Assembly: GCA_900541395.1 (NCBI GenBank)
Contig: UQJT01000011.1
Span: 1 to 64,000 of the forward strand
Reading direction: 5' to 3'
DNA: 64,000 nt
From: an uncultured Desulfovibrio sp.
GTDB taxonomy: Bacteria; Desulfobacterota; Desulfovibrionia; Desulfovibrionales; Desulfovibrionaceae
This document shows positions 53,617-64,000 of the stretch, in pieces; the first letter of the stretch is position 1; the number at the start of each line of letters is the position of its first letter. A program made the translations under genes and the position numbers. Under the pieces are notes generated by a model. The model worked only from the letters and a program-made list of their open reading frames with translations, had not been told where the DNA came from and ran no database searches.

Positions 53617-55296
53617 TCAATGAGGCCAGGCTTCAGGCGAATATTCGGCCAGGGCCGTTTCACCGTCCAGATAAGACTGAGCCGAAGCCACCATCTCCTG
53701 AAAAGCGGGCAAACGCTTTTTATCCACCGGATCTTCGCGCGGCACAATAACTTTGGTGGGATTAATAAACTTGCCGTTCTGCTTGAGTCGGAAATCAAGA
53801 TGCGGGCCGGTAGCCACGCCGGTGGCCCCCACATAGCCTATGGTCTGCCCCTGCTTGACGCGTACTCCGCTCTTGATTCCGCGCGCAAAGCCGGACATGT
53901 GCGCGTATTGCGATTCCAGTCCGCCGGAATGTTTGATGATAATCATGTTGCCGTAGCCATTGCCCCAGCCCGCGCGGGTAATGGTGCCGTCGCCCACCGC
54001 CTTGATGGGGGTACCGGTGGGCGCCGCATAATCCACTCCCTGATGGGGACGAGAATATCCGAATACCGGGTGCTTACGGTTCATGCTGTATCCCGAGCTG
54101 ACCCTCGTGAAAGCCAACGGAGCCTTAAGCAGTGTTTTCTGAAGGGCTTCGCCCTGAGCATTATAGTGGCGCAGGCGACCCTCGGCGTCGGCAAACAGAT
54201 AGGCTTCATAGCTGCGGCCCTGATTTTCAAAACGGGCCGCCAACATTTTGCCGTATCCTTTGAACTCGCCGTCACGGTACAGTTTTTCCACCAGCACTTC
54301 AAAACTGTCGCCCTGGCGGATTTCATTAATGAAGTTGATTTCACACGAAAACACATCGGCCAGATTTACGGCCAGCACCGGCCCTTCTCCCGTGTCGGCC
54401 ACGGCTTCGAACAAACTGGTGTTGATGGTGCCCCGTACTTTGACGAGCTCCGTATCGTACTCGATGGGCTCCGCAACCGCCACAAAGGAAGCGTCCCGGC
54501 GGTCCACCACCAGGCGCTGGGTATTGTCCATCTCATACACGAAACGGATAAAATCGCCGCTTTGGGCGTCGCGCTCCACGCTGAAGGGCCGCCCCTCGCG
54601 AATGGTAGCCAGCGAAAACACCGGATCGGACGCCTTGATCAGGGACATTACATCCCCGGCGGACAACCATTCGTTGAGAATAACGCCCGCCGTATCTCCT
54701 TTAGCTACAACGCTGCGGAAAATCTGATGCCCTGAACCATCCGTTTCCACTGTGTACCGTTCGTTGTCCGCATACACCACGGGGCCGGTCAGCTCCCGTT
54801 CCCGGAACATTTCGGTCAAAGCCGCGGCCGCTGTGGACAGAGGCGGAACGACGTCGCCCGCTTCTTCTTCCGGCGTGGGTAGAAAAAACGGAAGACTCCG
54901 CAAATGCGAAATGCTTTCCCCCACCGACGCCACCAACATTTCCGGCCGTTCAGGCTGCTCCTCGGCGGCTTGGGCCAGGGCGGCAATTTCGCGGGAACTC
55001 AACGCGGCGGGTTCCGCCGCGGGCGCGGGCAAAGCCCGGGCAGGCGGGGACACAGCATTTTCCTCCAATGCCGGGCCTTCGCTCTCCGCTCCGGACAAAG
55101 CCCGGGCTCCGGCCAGAAGAGCGGTTTCCACGCTCGCCACCGGCGAAGCAAACAAACGGGTCATGCCGGTCAGATCGTCATGAAACACAAACAAAGAGGC
55201 CACAGCCGCCGCGCACGCCGTCAGGCCCAGCCAGCGCCAGGGATGACGCCGCCGGGACACCGGGCGAGGGTAGATGTATTTTGCTGATTTTTTCAT
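53617..55296 (-). CDS. M23-family murein endopeptidase (MepM-like)
   Basis: A 559-residue envelope protein. A basic N-terminus and one transmembrane/signal segment (about 20-40) are followed by an Ala/Pro/Glu-rich linker, an OapA/LysM-like and Csd3-like central region (about 165-385) and a C-terminal LytM/M23 domain (about 405-520). Zinc-site motifs are intact: HQGVDYAAP, YAHMSG and GPHLDFRL. It cleaves peptidoglycan cross-links during growth. Start at 55296 chosen because GGTGA precedes it; a Met four codons earlier lacks spacing. Divergent from dnaA. Confidence 0.92.
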   Translation of the reverse strand: MKKSAKYIYPRPVSRRRHPWRWLGLTACAAAVASLFVFHDDLTGMTRLFASPVASVETALLAGARALSGAESEGPALEENAVSPPARALPAPAAEPAALSSREIAALAQAAEEQPERPEMLVASVGESISHLRSLPFFLPTPEEEAGDVVPPLSTAAAALTEMFRERELTGPVVYADNERYTVETDGSGHQIFRSVVAKGDTAGVILNEWLSAGDVMSLIKASDPVFSLATIREGRPFSVERDAQSGDFIRFVYEMDNTQRLVVDRRDASFVAVAEPIEYDTELVKVRGTINTSLFEAVADTGEGPVLAVNLADVFSCEINFINEIRQGDSFEVLVEKLYRDGEFKGYGKMLAARFENQGRSYEAYLFADAEGRLRHYNAQGEALQKTLLKAPLAFTRVSSGYSMNRKHPVFGYSRPHQGVDYAAPTGTPIKAVGDGTITRAGWGNGYGNMIIIKHSGGLESQYAHMSGFARGIKSGVRVKQGQTIGYVGATGVATGPHLDFRLKQNGKFINPTKVIVPREDPVDKKRLPAFQEMVASAQSYLDGETALAEYSPEAWPH

Positions 55297-55773
55297 GATA
55301 ATGTTCACCGATTTACTGAGTTTCGTCCAGCTTGTCCAGATAAAGAATCTTTCCGAATGTATCGTAATGTCTCAGCAAAAGTAGGTAATTTCTCAAATAT
55401 CAAGTAATTTCAAAATATTAAAAAGAAAAATCGGATCACAAAACCGCCCGACCAAGACGGTGTGACGATACTTCGGAAAACGCGCAACCCCATCTTTACG
55501 ACCCGGAAGCCGACGGCTCGTGCCCCGCTCCCGGGCGGAGTATTCCACAAGCCGCATAAAGCCGCCTCTATTTTTTGAGCTCTTTTCACCTTTAGCCCCC
55601 ATACCCCGGCATCTCTCCTTGTTGCTCCCTCATTTTTTTGATAAAAATTTCAACGTGACTCCAAAGCCCACACAGCGACGCATACTCTTTGCAAAATAAT
55701 AAAATCATAGAGTTACATTTCGTTATAGCCTATTTAAGTTCGCTCATCTCTCTTTGATTTTCGAGGTGCCGCC
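55297..55773. other. dnaA upstream region, candidate oriC
   Basis: 477 bases between the M23 and dnaA genes with A+T-rich stretches at 55381-55435 and 55640-55735. This is the usual place for oriC, but no consensus TTATCCACA box is seen; TATTCCACA at 55551-55559 is a poor match. The dnaA promoter probably lies in the A+T-rich stretch near 55690-55735. Confidence 0.45.
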
Positions 55774-57165
55774 TTGTCTGTCCCCTTCCTTTCCCCGCCG
55801 TCGAACGAAGCGCCCAAAGACGTGCTGCGGCGTGTGCTGAAACAAGGGCCCGTTCCCGGCGGCTTTGATACGGCTGAAGCGTGGTTGCGCGCCTGGTTCG
55901 ACCCCTTGGAGTTCAGCTTGAAGGATGAGGAGATATATGTCCGCTTTCCCCACGTTCTGTTCGCCTCATGGTTTGAACAACACGGGCGCGAAGCTTTGGA
56001 AAAGGCCGCGCATCAAATATGGGGAAAGGATGTGCGCTTGCGCTACGACGGAACACTCTCCGGCGTTCCGTCGCGGGACGATCTTCCTTCGTTTGCAGCC
56101 CGGCGGGAAAGTGAAGCCGCGGCACGCCCGAAAACACTTTCCCCTCCCCGTTCCTCAGCCTTTGAAGGCTTTTTCTGCGGCGGCAAAAATCAGTTCACTT
56201 TGAATATTTTGAGGGGGACGGCGGAAGGAACCCGCGTGTACACGCCTCTTTTGCTGCGGGGCGCACCGGGCACGGGCAAGACCCATCTGTTGCGGGCGGC
56301 CGCCCAAGCCTTGGAAAAAACAGGCAAAGTACTATTTTTTAGCGCGCCGGATTTCACCGCTCTGTTCCGCAACAAGGGGCGGGACGAAGCCCGACGCGCC
56401 CTGCTTTCCTGCGCGGCCGTATGCGTGGACGACGTGCATCTTCTGGCCGAATGCGTCGAATCTCAGGAAGAACTGGCCGCCCTCATCGACGATATGGCCC
56501 AAAGGGGGCGTCCCGTATTGTGTGCGGCAGTGGTTTCTTCTGAAAGTTCCCGTTCCGATCCCGGTCATGAAGACCGCGATCCCGTGACGGAGCTGACCCC
56601 CGGTCTGCTTTCCCGCTTGTGCATGGGCATGGTGCTCGAACTGGCCGAGCCGGACCTCGACGTCCGTCTGCGCTATGCCCAAGCCAGGCTGGCGGAATAC
56701 GGGTTGGACGCGGGCAAGGACATGGCCCTGTTGCTGGCGCGGCGTTGCGGCGGCCTGCGACGGCTGCACGGCGTCATTCTGCGCATTGACGCCTTCCGCG
56801 CTCAAAGCGGACGGTTGCCGGACGAAAACGATATGGATACCATATTGCGCTCCACGGGCAATCCTCGCGCGCTCACCCCCGACGCCGTGCTGGCCCTGGT
56901 GGCCTCTCGTTGCGGGTATACCTCAAAAGACCTGCGCGGCCGCAAACGGGACCCGAAGTTGGTCCGCGCCCGCCAGATCGCCATGTACCTGTGTCGCGAA
57001 CTGCTCGGCGAGTCTTATCCTTCCTTGGGCCGTATGTTCGGCGGCAAAGACCACAGCACGGTCATCCATGCCGTGAAAAAAATTAAGGAAACACAAGTTA
57101 CGAACAAAGATGTACACATCTTGGTGACTGAATTGACACAAAGTTGCCGGAAACACCTCGCATGA
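55774..57165 (+). CDS. dnaA: Chromosomal replication initiator DnaA
   Basis: A 463-residue DnaA. An N-terminal domain I (1-90) and short linker lead to the AAA+ domain with Walker A GAPGTGKTHLL, Walker B CVDDVHLL, the arginine-finger region GLLSRL and a divergent sensor II (CGGLRRLHGVI). Domain IV carries RARQIAMYLCRELLGESYPSLGRMFGGKDHSTVIHAVKKI, the DNA-binding signature. A TTG start follows GAGGTG; rare starts are common for dnaA. First gene of the dnaA-dnaN-gyrB-gyrA cluster. Confidence 0.95.
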   Translation: MSVPFLSPPSNEAPKDVLRRVLKQGPVPGGFDTAEAWLRAWFDPLEFSLKDEEIYVRFPHVLFASWFEQHGREALEKAAHQIWGKDVRLRYDGTLSGVPSRDDLPSFAARRESEAAARPKTLSPPRSSAFEGFFCGGKNQFTLNILRGTAEGTRVYTPLLLRGAPGTGKTHLLRAAAQALEKTGKVLFFSAPDFTALFRNKGRDEARRALLSCAAVCVDDVHLLAECVESQEELAALIDDMAQRGRPVLCAAVVSSESSRSDPGHEDRDPVTELTPGLLSRLCMGMVLELAEPDLDVRLRYAQARLAEYGLDAGKDMALLLARRCGGLRRLHGVILRIDAFRAQSGRLPDENDMDTILRSTGNPRALTPDAVLALVASRCGYTSKDLRGRKRDPKLVRARQIAMYLCRELLGESYPSLGRMFGGKDHSTVIHAVKKIKETQVTNKDVHILVTELTQSCRKHLA

Positions 57166-57303
57166 ACGCCGCCCACGAAAAAAAGCGCGGTTCCGTTCCC
57201 GACCGAGCCCAAAATCGTCACCAAATCAACCTGGAAAAACGGGGTGATATGCGGGATACGCACAAAACCTCTTCCCCTAACTTCTGCAAATGAGGAAACC
57301 ATT

Positions 57304-58482
57304 ATGCTTTTAACAGTAAAGAAAGAGCAAATTATCGACGGCCTGCAAAAAGCGGCGTCCATCATTCCAAGCAAAGCGGGGGCGGCCTACTTGCGCTCCA
57401 TTTGGCTCCAGGCCGTTAAAGCTCCGGAAGGCGATTTGTCCGGAGAAGGAAAGCTGACTTTGATGGCCACGGACGTCAACATCGAATTCACCGGCACCTA
57501 TCCGGCGAACGTGCAGGAAGAAGGTCAGGTGGGCGTCAACGGCCGGGCCTTTGTCGAACTTCTGCGCCGTCTGCCCGGCGGCGATATCCGGCTTAACCTC
57601 GACGCGGCCGCCAACACCTTGCTTGTGGAGCAGGGCCGCCGTTCCTACAAACTGCCCGCGGCCGATCCGGTATGGTTCCAGGCTTTGCCTCCTTTCCCCG
57701 AGGAAGAGGCTATCCTATGGTCCGGCGACTTTTTTCAGGACCTGCTGGATCGAGTGTCGTTCTGCATCAGCGACGACGACAGCACCGAAGGTTTGTCCTG
57801 CCTGTGCCTGAAAAGCGTGGAGCCCGGCAAAGTCGACGCCTGCGGTCTTAACGGACATCAGTTCGCCATGGTTCGCTTCCTCAACGACGAACTGGCCGCC
57901 AAGTTGCCCGAACAGGGCTTGCTGCTCCAGAAAAAGTACGTCAACGAGCTGCGTAAATGGCTTGGCACGGATGAAATCATGCTTAATATAAGTGAACGGC
58001 GTTTTCATCTGCGCACGGGCACCGGCAGCGAAACCCTCAGTCTGCCCCGTTCGAATTTCACCTACCCTGATCATCTGAGCTTTTTATCCCGTCTGTCCGC
58101 CGCCGACGTGTCCAAGCTCGACGTCGATCGCCGCGAGTGCCTGGACGCTTTGGACCGTCTGCATATTTTCAACAACGAAAGCGATCGCTGCACCTATTTT
58201 CAGTTTGCCGACGCCGACGTGGTGTTGACGGCCCAGGGGCAGGAAACCGGATCGGCCACGGAACATCTGGAGGCCGCTTTCAGCGGAGAACTGGAGCGCA
58301 TAGCCTTCCCCACCCGGAACCTGATGGACATTCTGGGCCATTTCCAGTCGCCCCGTCTGACGTTCACCCTGACCGGAGCGGAAGGTCCCTGCGGCGTCAC
58401 CGGCGCCGAAGACCCGGATTACACGGTGCTCATCATGCCCATGAAGATTGCCGAATCCACCTATTATACCGAAGACGAATAA
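57304..58482 (+). CDS. dnaN: DNA polymerase III beta sliding clamp
   Basis: A 392-residue clamp that tethers the replicative polymerase. Begins MLLTVKKEQIIDGLQKAASII; contains VNGRAFVELLRRLPGG, RRSYKLPAADP, a central VSFCISDDDSTEGLSCLCLK and the C-terminal VLIMPMKI, typical of the three-domain clamp. Start at 57304 follows GAGGAAA. A longer in-frame start at 57244 lacks a ribosome site. Slightly longer than the E. coli protein (366). Confidence 0.96.
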   Translation: MLLTVKKEQIIDGLQKAASIIPSKAGAAYLRSIWLQAVKAPEGDLSGEGKLTLMATDVNIEFTGTYPANVQEEGQVGVNGRAFVELLRRLPGGDIRLNLDAAANTLLVEQGRRSYKLPAADPVWFQALPPFPEEEAILWSGDFFQDLLDRVSFCISDDDSTEGLSCLCLKSVEPGKVDACGLNGHQFAMVRFLNDELAAKLPEQGLLLQKKYVNELRKWLGTDEIMLNISERRFHLRTGTGSETLSLPRSNFTYPDHLSFLSRLSAADVSKLDVDRRECLDALDRLHIFNNESDRCTYFQFADADVVLTAQGQETGSATEHLEAAFSGELERIAFPTRNLMDILGHFQSPRLTFTLTGAEGPCGVTGAEDPDYTVLIMPMKIAESTYYTEDE

Positions 58483-58536
58483 AGCCCCGAGAGAACCGCT
58501 CGGGAATGTCGTCGACCCGACGGACGACTCGCTTTT

Positions 58537-58578
58537 TCCTGTCCGATCTTTTCGAAAAAAAGGAAAGATCGGACAGGA
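58537..58578 (+). terminator. Hairpin terminator after dnaN
   Basis: TCCTGTCCGATCTTTTC (58537-58553) pairs with GGAAAGATCGGACAGGA (58562-58578) with one mismatch, 54 bases past dnaN, followed by TTGTTTG. It separates dnaN from gyrB, so gyrB probably has its own promoter within 58580-58750. Confidence 0.75.
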
Positions 58579-58658
58579 TTGTTTGAAATTTCCCGACGTT
58601 TCCGGTATAAAGACAGAAGCGACCCGACCGGCGACCGTGAAGCTCCGCAAGGGGGTAA

Positions 58659-61175
<2,517 letters not shown>

Positions 61176-61195
61176 CTTTTTGGTCGGAGGATGTC

Positions 61196-61540
61196 ATGGA
61201 AACCCTGGTGGCCGCTTGCGGCCTGGTGTGCAGCAAGTGTGAAGCCTTTATCGGGACCCGCGCCGGAGATGCCGAGCTTATTCGACAAACGGCGGAGGAA
61301 TGGAGCCGGAAATACGGCGTGCCCGTTCCGCCCGAAGCGGTGTGGTGCTCGGGCTGCATGACCGAAGGCGGCCCCAAGTGCGCCCACTGTTCCCAGGGTT
61401 GCGAGGTGCGGCGTTGCGTGCTGGACAAAAAATACTGCACTTGCGCCGATTGCGTCGAATACCCTTGCGCCAAAACCGCTTTTACCGTTTCAGAAGTTCC
61501 GGCCACCCGTGCGCTGCTGGAAGCCCTGAAAAAGTTTTAA
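61196..61540 (+). CDS. DUF3795-like cysteine-rich protein
   Basis: A 114-residue protein starting METLVAACGLVCSKCEAF, with ten further cysteines (CSGC, CAHCSQGCEVRRC and CTCADCVEYPC). The pattern matches the DUF3795 family, which probably binds zinc or an iron-sulfur cluster; function not known. Start follows GGAGG. Located 20 bases after gyrB and 60 before gyrA, so co-transcribed with the gyrase genes. Confidence 0.85.
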   Translation: METLVAACGLVCSKCEAFIGTRAGDAELIRQTAEEWSRKYGVPVPPEAVWCSGCMTEGGPKCAHCSQGCEVRRCVLDKKYCTCADCVEYPCAKTAFTVSEVPATRALLEALKKF

Positions 61541-61600
61541 CCTCCCGACCGCGGCTTCCGAGTCGCGGTCGGCCCGCAAGTCATCGCAAAAGGATATACC

Positions 61601-64000
61601 GTGGCCGAACTGGAAGTTCATCCGAATATCGACATCGAAAAGGAACTCAGGCAATCCTATCTTGCCTATTCCCTCAGCGTTATCATAGGCCGAGCCATCC
61701 CCGACGCCCGTGACGGCCTCAAACCCGTGCATCGGCGTATTCTGTACGCCCAGTCGCAGTTGGCCAACACCTACAGTCGACCGCACAAGAAGTGCGCCCG
61801 CGTGGTAGGCGACGTCATCGGCAAATATCATCCGCACGGCGATGTGGCCGTATACGATGCCCTGGTGCGCCTGGCTCAGGAATTCAACATGCGCGATCCC
61901 CTGGAAGACGGCCAGGGGAACTTCGGGTCCATTGACGGCGACTCCCCGGCCGCCATGCGTTACACCGAAGTCCGCATGTCTCGTTTGGCTTCGGAATTTT
62001 TGGGAGATATCGACAAAAAGACCGTGGACTTCCGCCCCAATTATGATGGATCGGAGCAAGAGCCCGCGGTATTGCCCACCAAGGTTCCCAACCTGCTGCT
62101 CAACGGTTCGTCGGGCATTGCCGTGGGCATGGCCACCAACATTCCGCCTCACAACTTGGGAGAACTGTGCGACGCTTTGCTTCGGATCATCGATGAACCC
62201 GAATGCACGGTGGACGATCTTATGGAGCTGGTGCACGGGCCGGACTTCCCCACGTCGGGTTTTGTCTACGCCGGGCAGGGCTTGACCGACGCCTACCGTA
62301 CCGGACGCGGCATTATCAAGATGCGCGGCCGGGTGGAGGTGGAAGAGCGCAAAAAGGGCCAGCAGGCCGTGGTCATTCGCGAAATTCCCTATGCGCTCAA
62401 CAAGTCCAACCTGGTGGAAAAGATCGCGGCTTTGGTCAACGATCGTCGCATTGAAGGCGTTTCCGACCTGCGCGACGAATCGGATCGCCGGGGCATACGT
62501 ATCGTTCTTGATCTCAAGCGCGGCACCATTCCCGATCTGGTCATCAACGCTCTGTACAAGTTTACTCCGCTGGAAACGTCCTACGGCATCAACATGCTGG
62601 CAGTGGTGGACAACAAGCCCCAGTTGCTCAACCTCAAAAGCGCGTTGACCTGTTTTCTGGAGCACCGGCGCGAGGTAGTCATCCGCCGTACCCGTTTTGA
62701 TTTGGACAAGGCGGAGGCTCGTGCCCACATTGTGGAAGGCTTGCTCAAAGCCCTGGACGTCATCGACGAAATCGTGGCCCTGATTAAAGCTTCGGCTACG
62801 CCCGCCGAAGCCAAATCCGGACTTATGGAGCGTTTCGGCTTTTCCGATATTCAGGCCCAGAGCATTCTGGATATGCGCCTCCAGCGCCTGACCGGCCTGG
62901 AACGCGACAAGCTGTTGGATGAATTCCACGAGCTGCAGAAGCTCATCGCCTATTTGAAGTCCATCCTCGAGGACGTGCGGGTGTTGCGCGATGTTCTGCG
63001 CCAGGAAACCCGCGAAATAAAAGAAAATTACGCCACGCCGCGCAAGACGGAAATTTTGCAGGCCGCTCTGACCGGCATTGATATCGAGGACCTCATTCCG
63101 GACGAGGATGTGGTCATCACTCTTTCCCGACGCGGATACATCAAGCGCACCACCTTGGCCACTTACCAGCAGCAGCGGCGCGGAGGCAAGGGGATTGCGG
63201 GCCTGCACACCTCGGACGACGATTTTGTGCAGGATTTCATCACAACCACCAATCATCAATATCTGCTCCTGTTCACCAACAAGGGCCGCATGCACCAGGT
63301 GAAGGTGCATCAGGTGCCCGAAGGCAGCCGCACTGCCAAAGGCATGCATATAGCCAATCTGCTGCCCCTGGAGCAGGACGAATGGGTGGCCAACGTAATT
63401 TCCGTGCGCGAATTTGCCGAGGATCGCTATTTCCTGTTTGCCACCAAACGAGGCATGGTCAAGCGTTCGAGCGTGTCGCTGTATGCCCGTTGCCGCAAGA
63501 GCGGCCTCATCGCTCTGGGACTGAGAGAAGACGATGAACTGATCGCGGTGCGCGAGATCAGCGATAACGAACACGTGGTTATGGTTACGGCCAACGGTAT
63601 GGCCATCCGTTTTTCGTTGACCGATGTACGGCCCATGGGCCGTAGCGCCGCCGGGGTGAAAGGCATAGGCCTGCGCCGGGGCGATACCGTGGTGTCCTGC
63701 CTGCCTCTGGCGGCCGACGATTTGTCCACGGAAATTCTGGCGGTTTCTTCCCTGGGTTACGGCAAGCGTACCCGCGTCGATCTATACCGGGTCCAAAGCC
63801 GAGGCGGCATCGGTCTTATCAACTTCAAGGTATCGCCCAAGACCGGGCCGGTCATAGGCGGCATGCCGGTGAAAGACGGCGATTCATTGATTCTGCTCAC
63901 CACCACCAACAAAATTATCCGCTTGGGCGTGGACGAAGTGCGGTCGGTAGGCCGGGCCACCATGGGGGTGCGCCTGGTGCGCCTGGATGACGGTGCCAGT
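61601..64000 (+). CDS. gyrA: DNA gyrase subunit A (cut by window end)
   Basis: The first 800 codons of gyrA run off the window without a stop. A GTG start follows AAAAGGA. The breakage-reunion domain has the active-site Tyr121 in [10 protein letters not shown], and the C-terminal wheel contains the GyrA box QRRGGKG (about 524-530), separating it from ParC. In the quinolone region the sequence is [18 protein letters not shown]: Val82 replaces the Ser found at position 83 of E. coli GyrA, while the Asp four residues later is kept. Confidence 0.97.
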   Translation, partial: MAELEVHPNIDIEKELRQSYLAYSLSVIIGRAIPDARDGLKPVHRRILYAQSQLANTYSRPHKKCARVVGDVIGKYHPHGDVAVYDALVRLAQEFNMRDPLEDGQGNFGSIDGDSPAAMRYTEVRMSRLASEFLGDIDKKTVDFRPNYDGSEQEPAVLPTKVPNLLLNGSSGIAVGMATNIPPHNLGELCDALLRIIDEPECTVDDLMELVHGPDFPTSGFVYAGQGLTDAYRTGRGIIKMRGRVEVEERKKGQQAVVIREIPYALNKSNLVEKIAALVNDRRIEGVSDLRDESDRRGIRIVLDLKRGTIPDLVINALYKFTPLETSYGINMLAVVDNKPQLLNLKSALTCFLEHRREVVIRRTRFDLDKAEARAHIVEGLLKALDVIDEIVALIKASATPAEAKSGLMERFGFSDIQAQSILDMRLQRLTGLERDKLLDEFHELQKLIAYLKSILEDVRVLRDVLRQETREIKENYATPRKTEILQAALTGIDIEDLIPDEDVVITLSRRGYIKRTTLATYQQQRRGGKGIAGLHTSDDDFVQDFITTTNHQYLLLFTNKGRMHQVKVHQVPEGSRTAKGMHIANLLPLEQDEWVANVISVREFAEDRYFLFATKRGMVKRSSVSLYARCRKSGLIALGLREDDELIAVREISDNEHVVMVTANGMAIRFSLTDVRPMGRSAAGVKGIGLRRGDTVVSCLPLAADDLSTEILAVSSLGYGKRTRVDLYRVQSRGGIGLINFKVSPKTGPVIGGMPVKDGDSLILLTTTNKIIRLGVDEVRSVGRATMGVRLVRLDDGAS

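Noticed and set aside
61490..63574. A 694-codon leftward open frame opposite gyrA
   Set aside because: gyrA is unmistakable on the other strand; the antisense frame has no recognisable domain and reflects codon bias.

Overview
The window reads as chromosomal DNA from a G+C-rich anaerobic deltaproteobacterium, most likely a member of the Desulfovibrionaceae. The grounds are the order dnaA, dnaN, gyrB, small Cys-rich gene, gyrA without recF; an unusually divergent DnaA; a four-subunit ferredoxin-dependent 2-oxoacid oxidoreductase; and a kdp locus with a separate KdpD N-terminal protein, histidine kinase and sigma-54 response regulator. The family assignment is inference from gene content, not from a database match. 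No rRNA, tRNA, CRISPR array, transposase or prophage gene was recognised.

Layout. 0.1-6.7 kb: a two-gene signalling operon, visibly A+T-richer at its start than the rest, encoding a giant GGDEF/PAS/GAF/EAL protein and a CheB-CheR-PAS fusion. 6.8-26.2 kb: an amino-acid/amide catabolic island. An M20 amidohydrolase points right. Facing it is an apparently continuous 11-gene leftward operon (20.3 to 8.6 kb): DUF917, periplasmic binding protein, DUF917, ABC ATPase, two permeases, two AroM-like proteins, ferredoxin-nitroreductase, aspartase, aminotransferase. Beyond it lie a GntR/FCD regulator, a D-cysteine desulfhydrase/cysteate lyase-type enzyme, an Asp/Glu racemase-family protein and an NhaC antiporter. 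The palindrome GTCGATTGTCGAC occurs three times, all in non-coding DNA of this island, and is the likely GntR operator. DUF917, M20 amidase and racemase-superfamily proteins together resemble a hydantoin-type pathway, but the substrate is unknown.

26.4-33.7 kb: ahpC, a small flagellar-rod-like gene, and a kdp regulatory operon whose transporter has collapsed. Only a KdpF-like peptide, 12 codons of kdpA and a KdpA-KdpC chimera remain, while KdpD-N, kinase and regulator are intact behind a well-formed sigma-54 promoter. 33.7-41.8 kb: rnhA, a Dabb protein, a class M sirtuin with its zinc macrodomain partner, an MnmM-like methyltransferase, a GltB-like FMN protein and an orphan oligopeptide ABC ATPase. 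42-53 kb: cobT, opgG/opgH (with the OpgH N-terminal region on a separate gene), korDABC, queA and two envelope proteins. 53.6-64 kb: an M23 peptidase, then dnaA-dnaN-gyrB-DUF3795-gyrA, which is cut by the window end.

A structured repeat of about 110-150 bp is present in four copies. Each lies in a convergent intergenic gap, which suggests a bidirectional terminator or mobile REP/MITE-like element. A fifth region has the same hairpin layout but an unrelated sequence.
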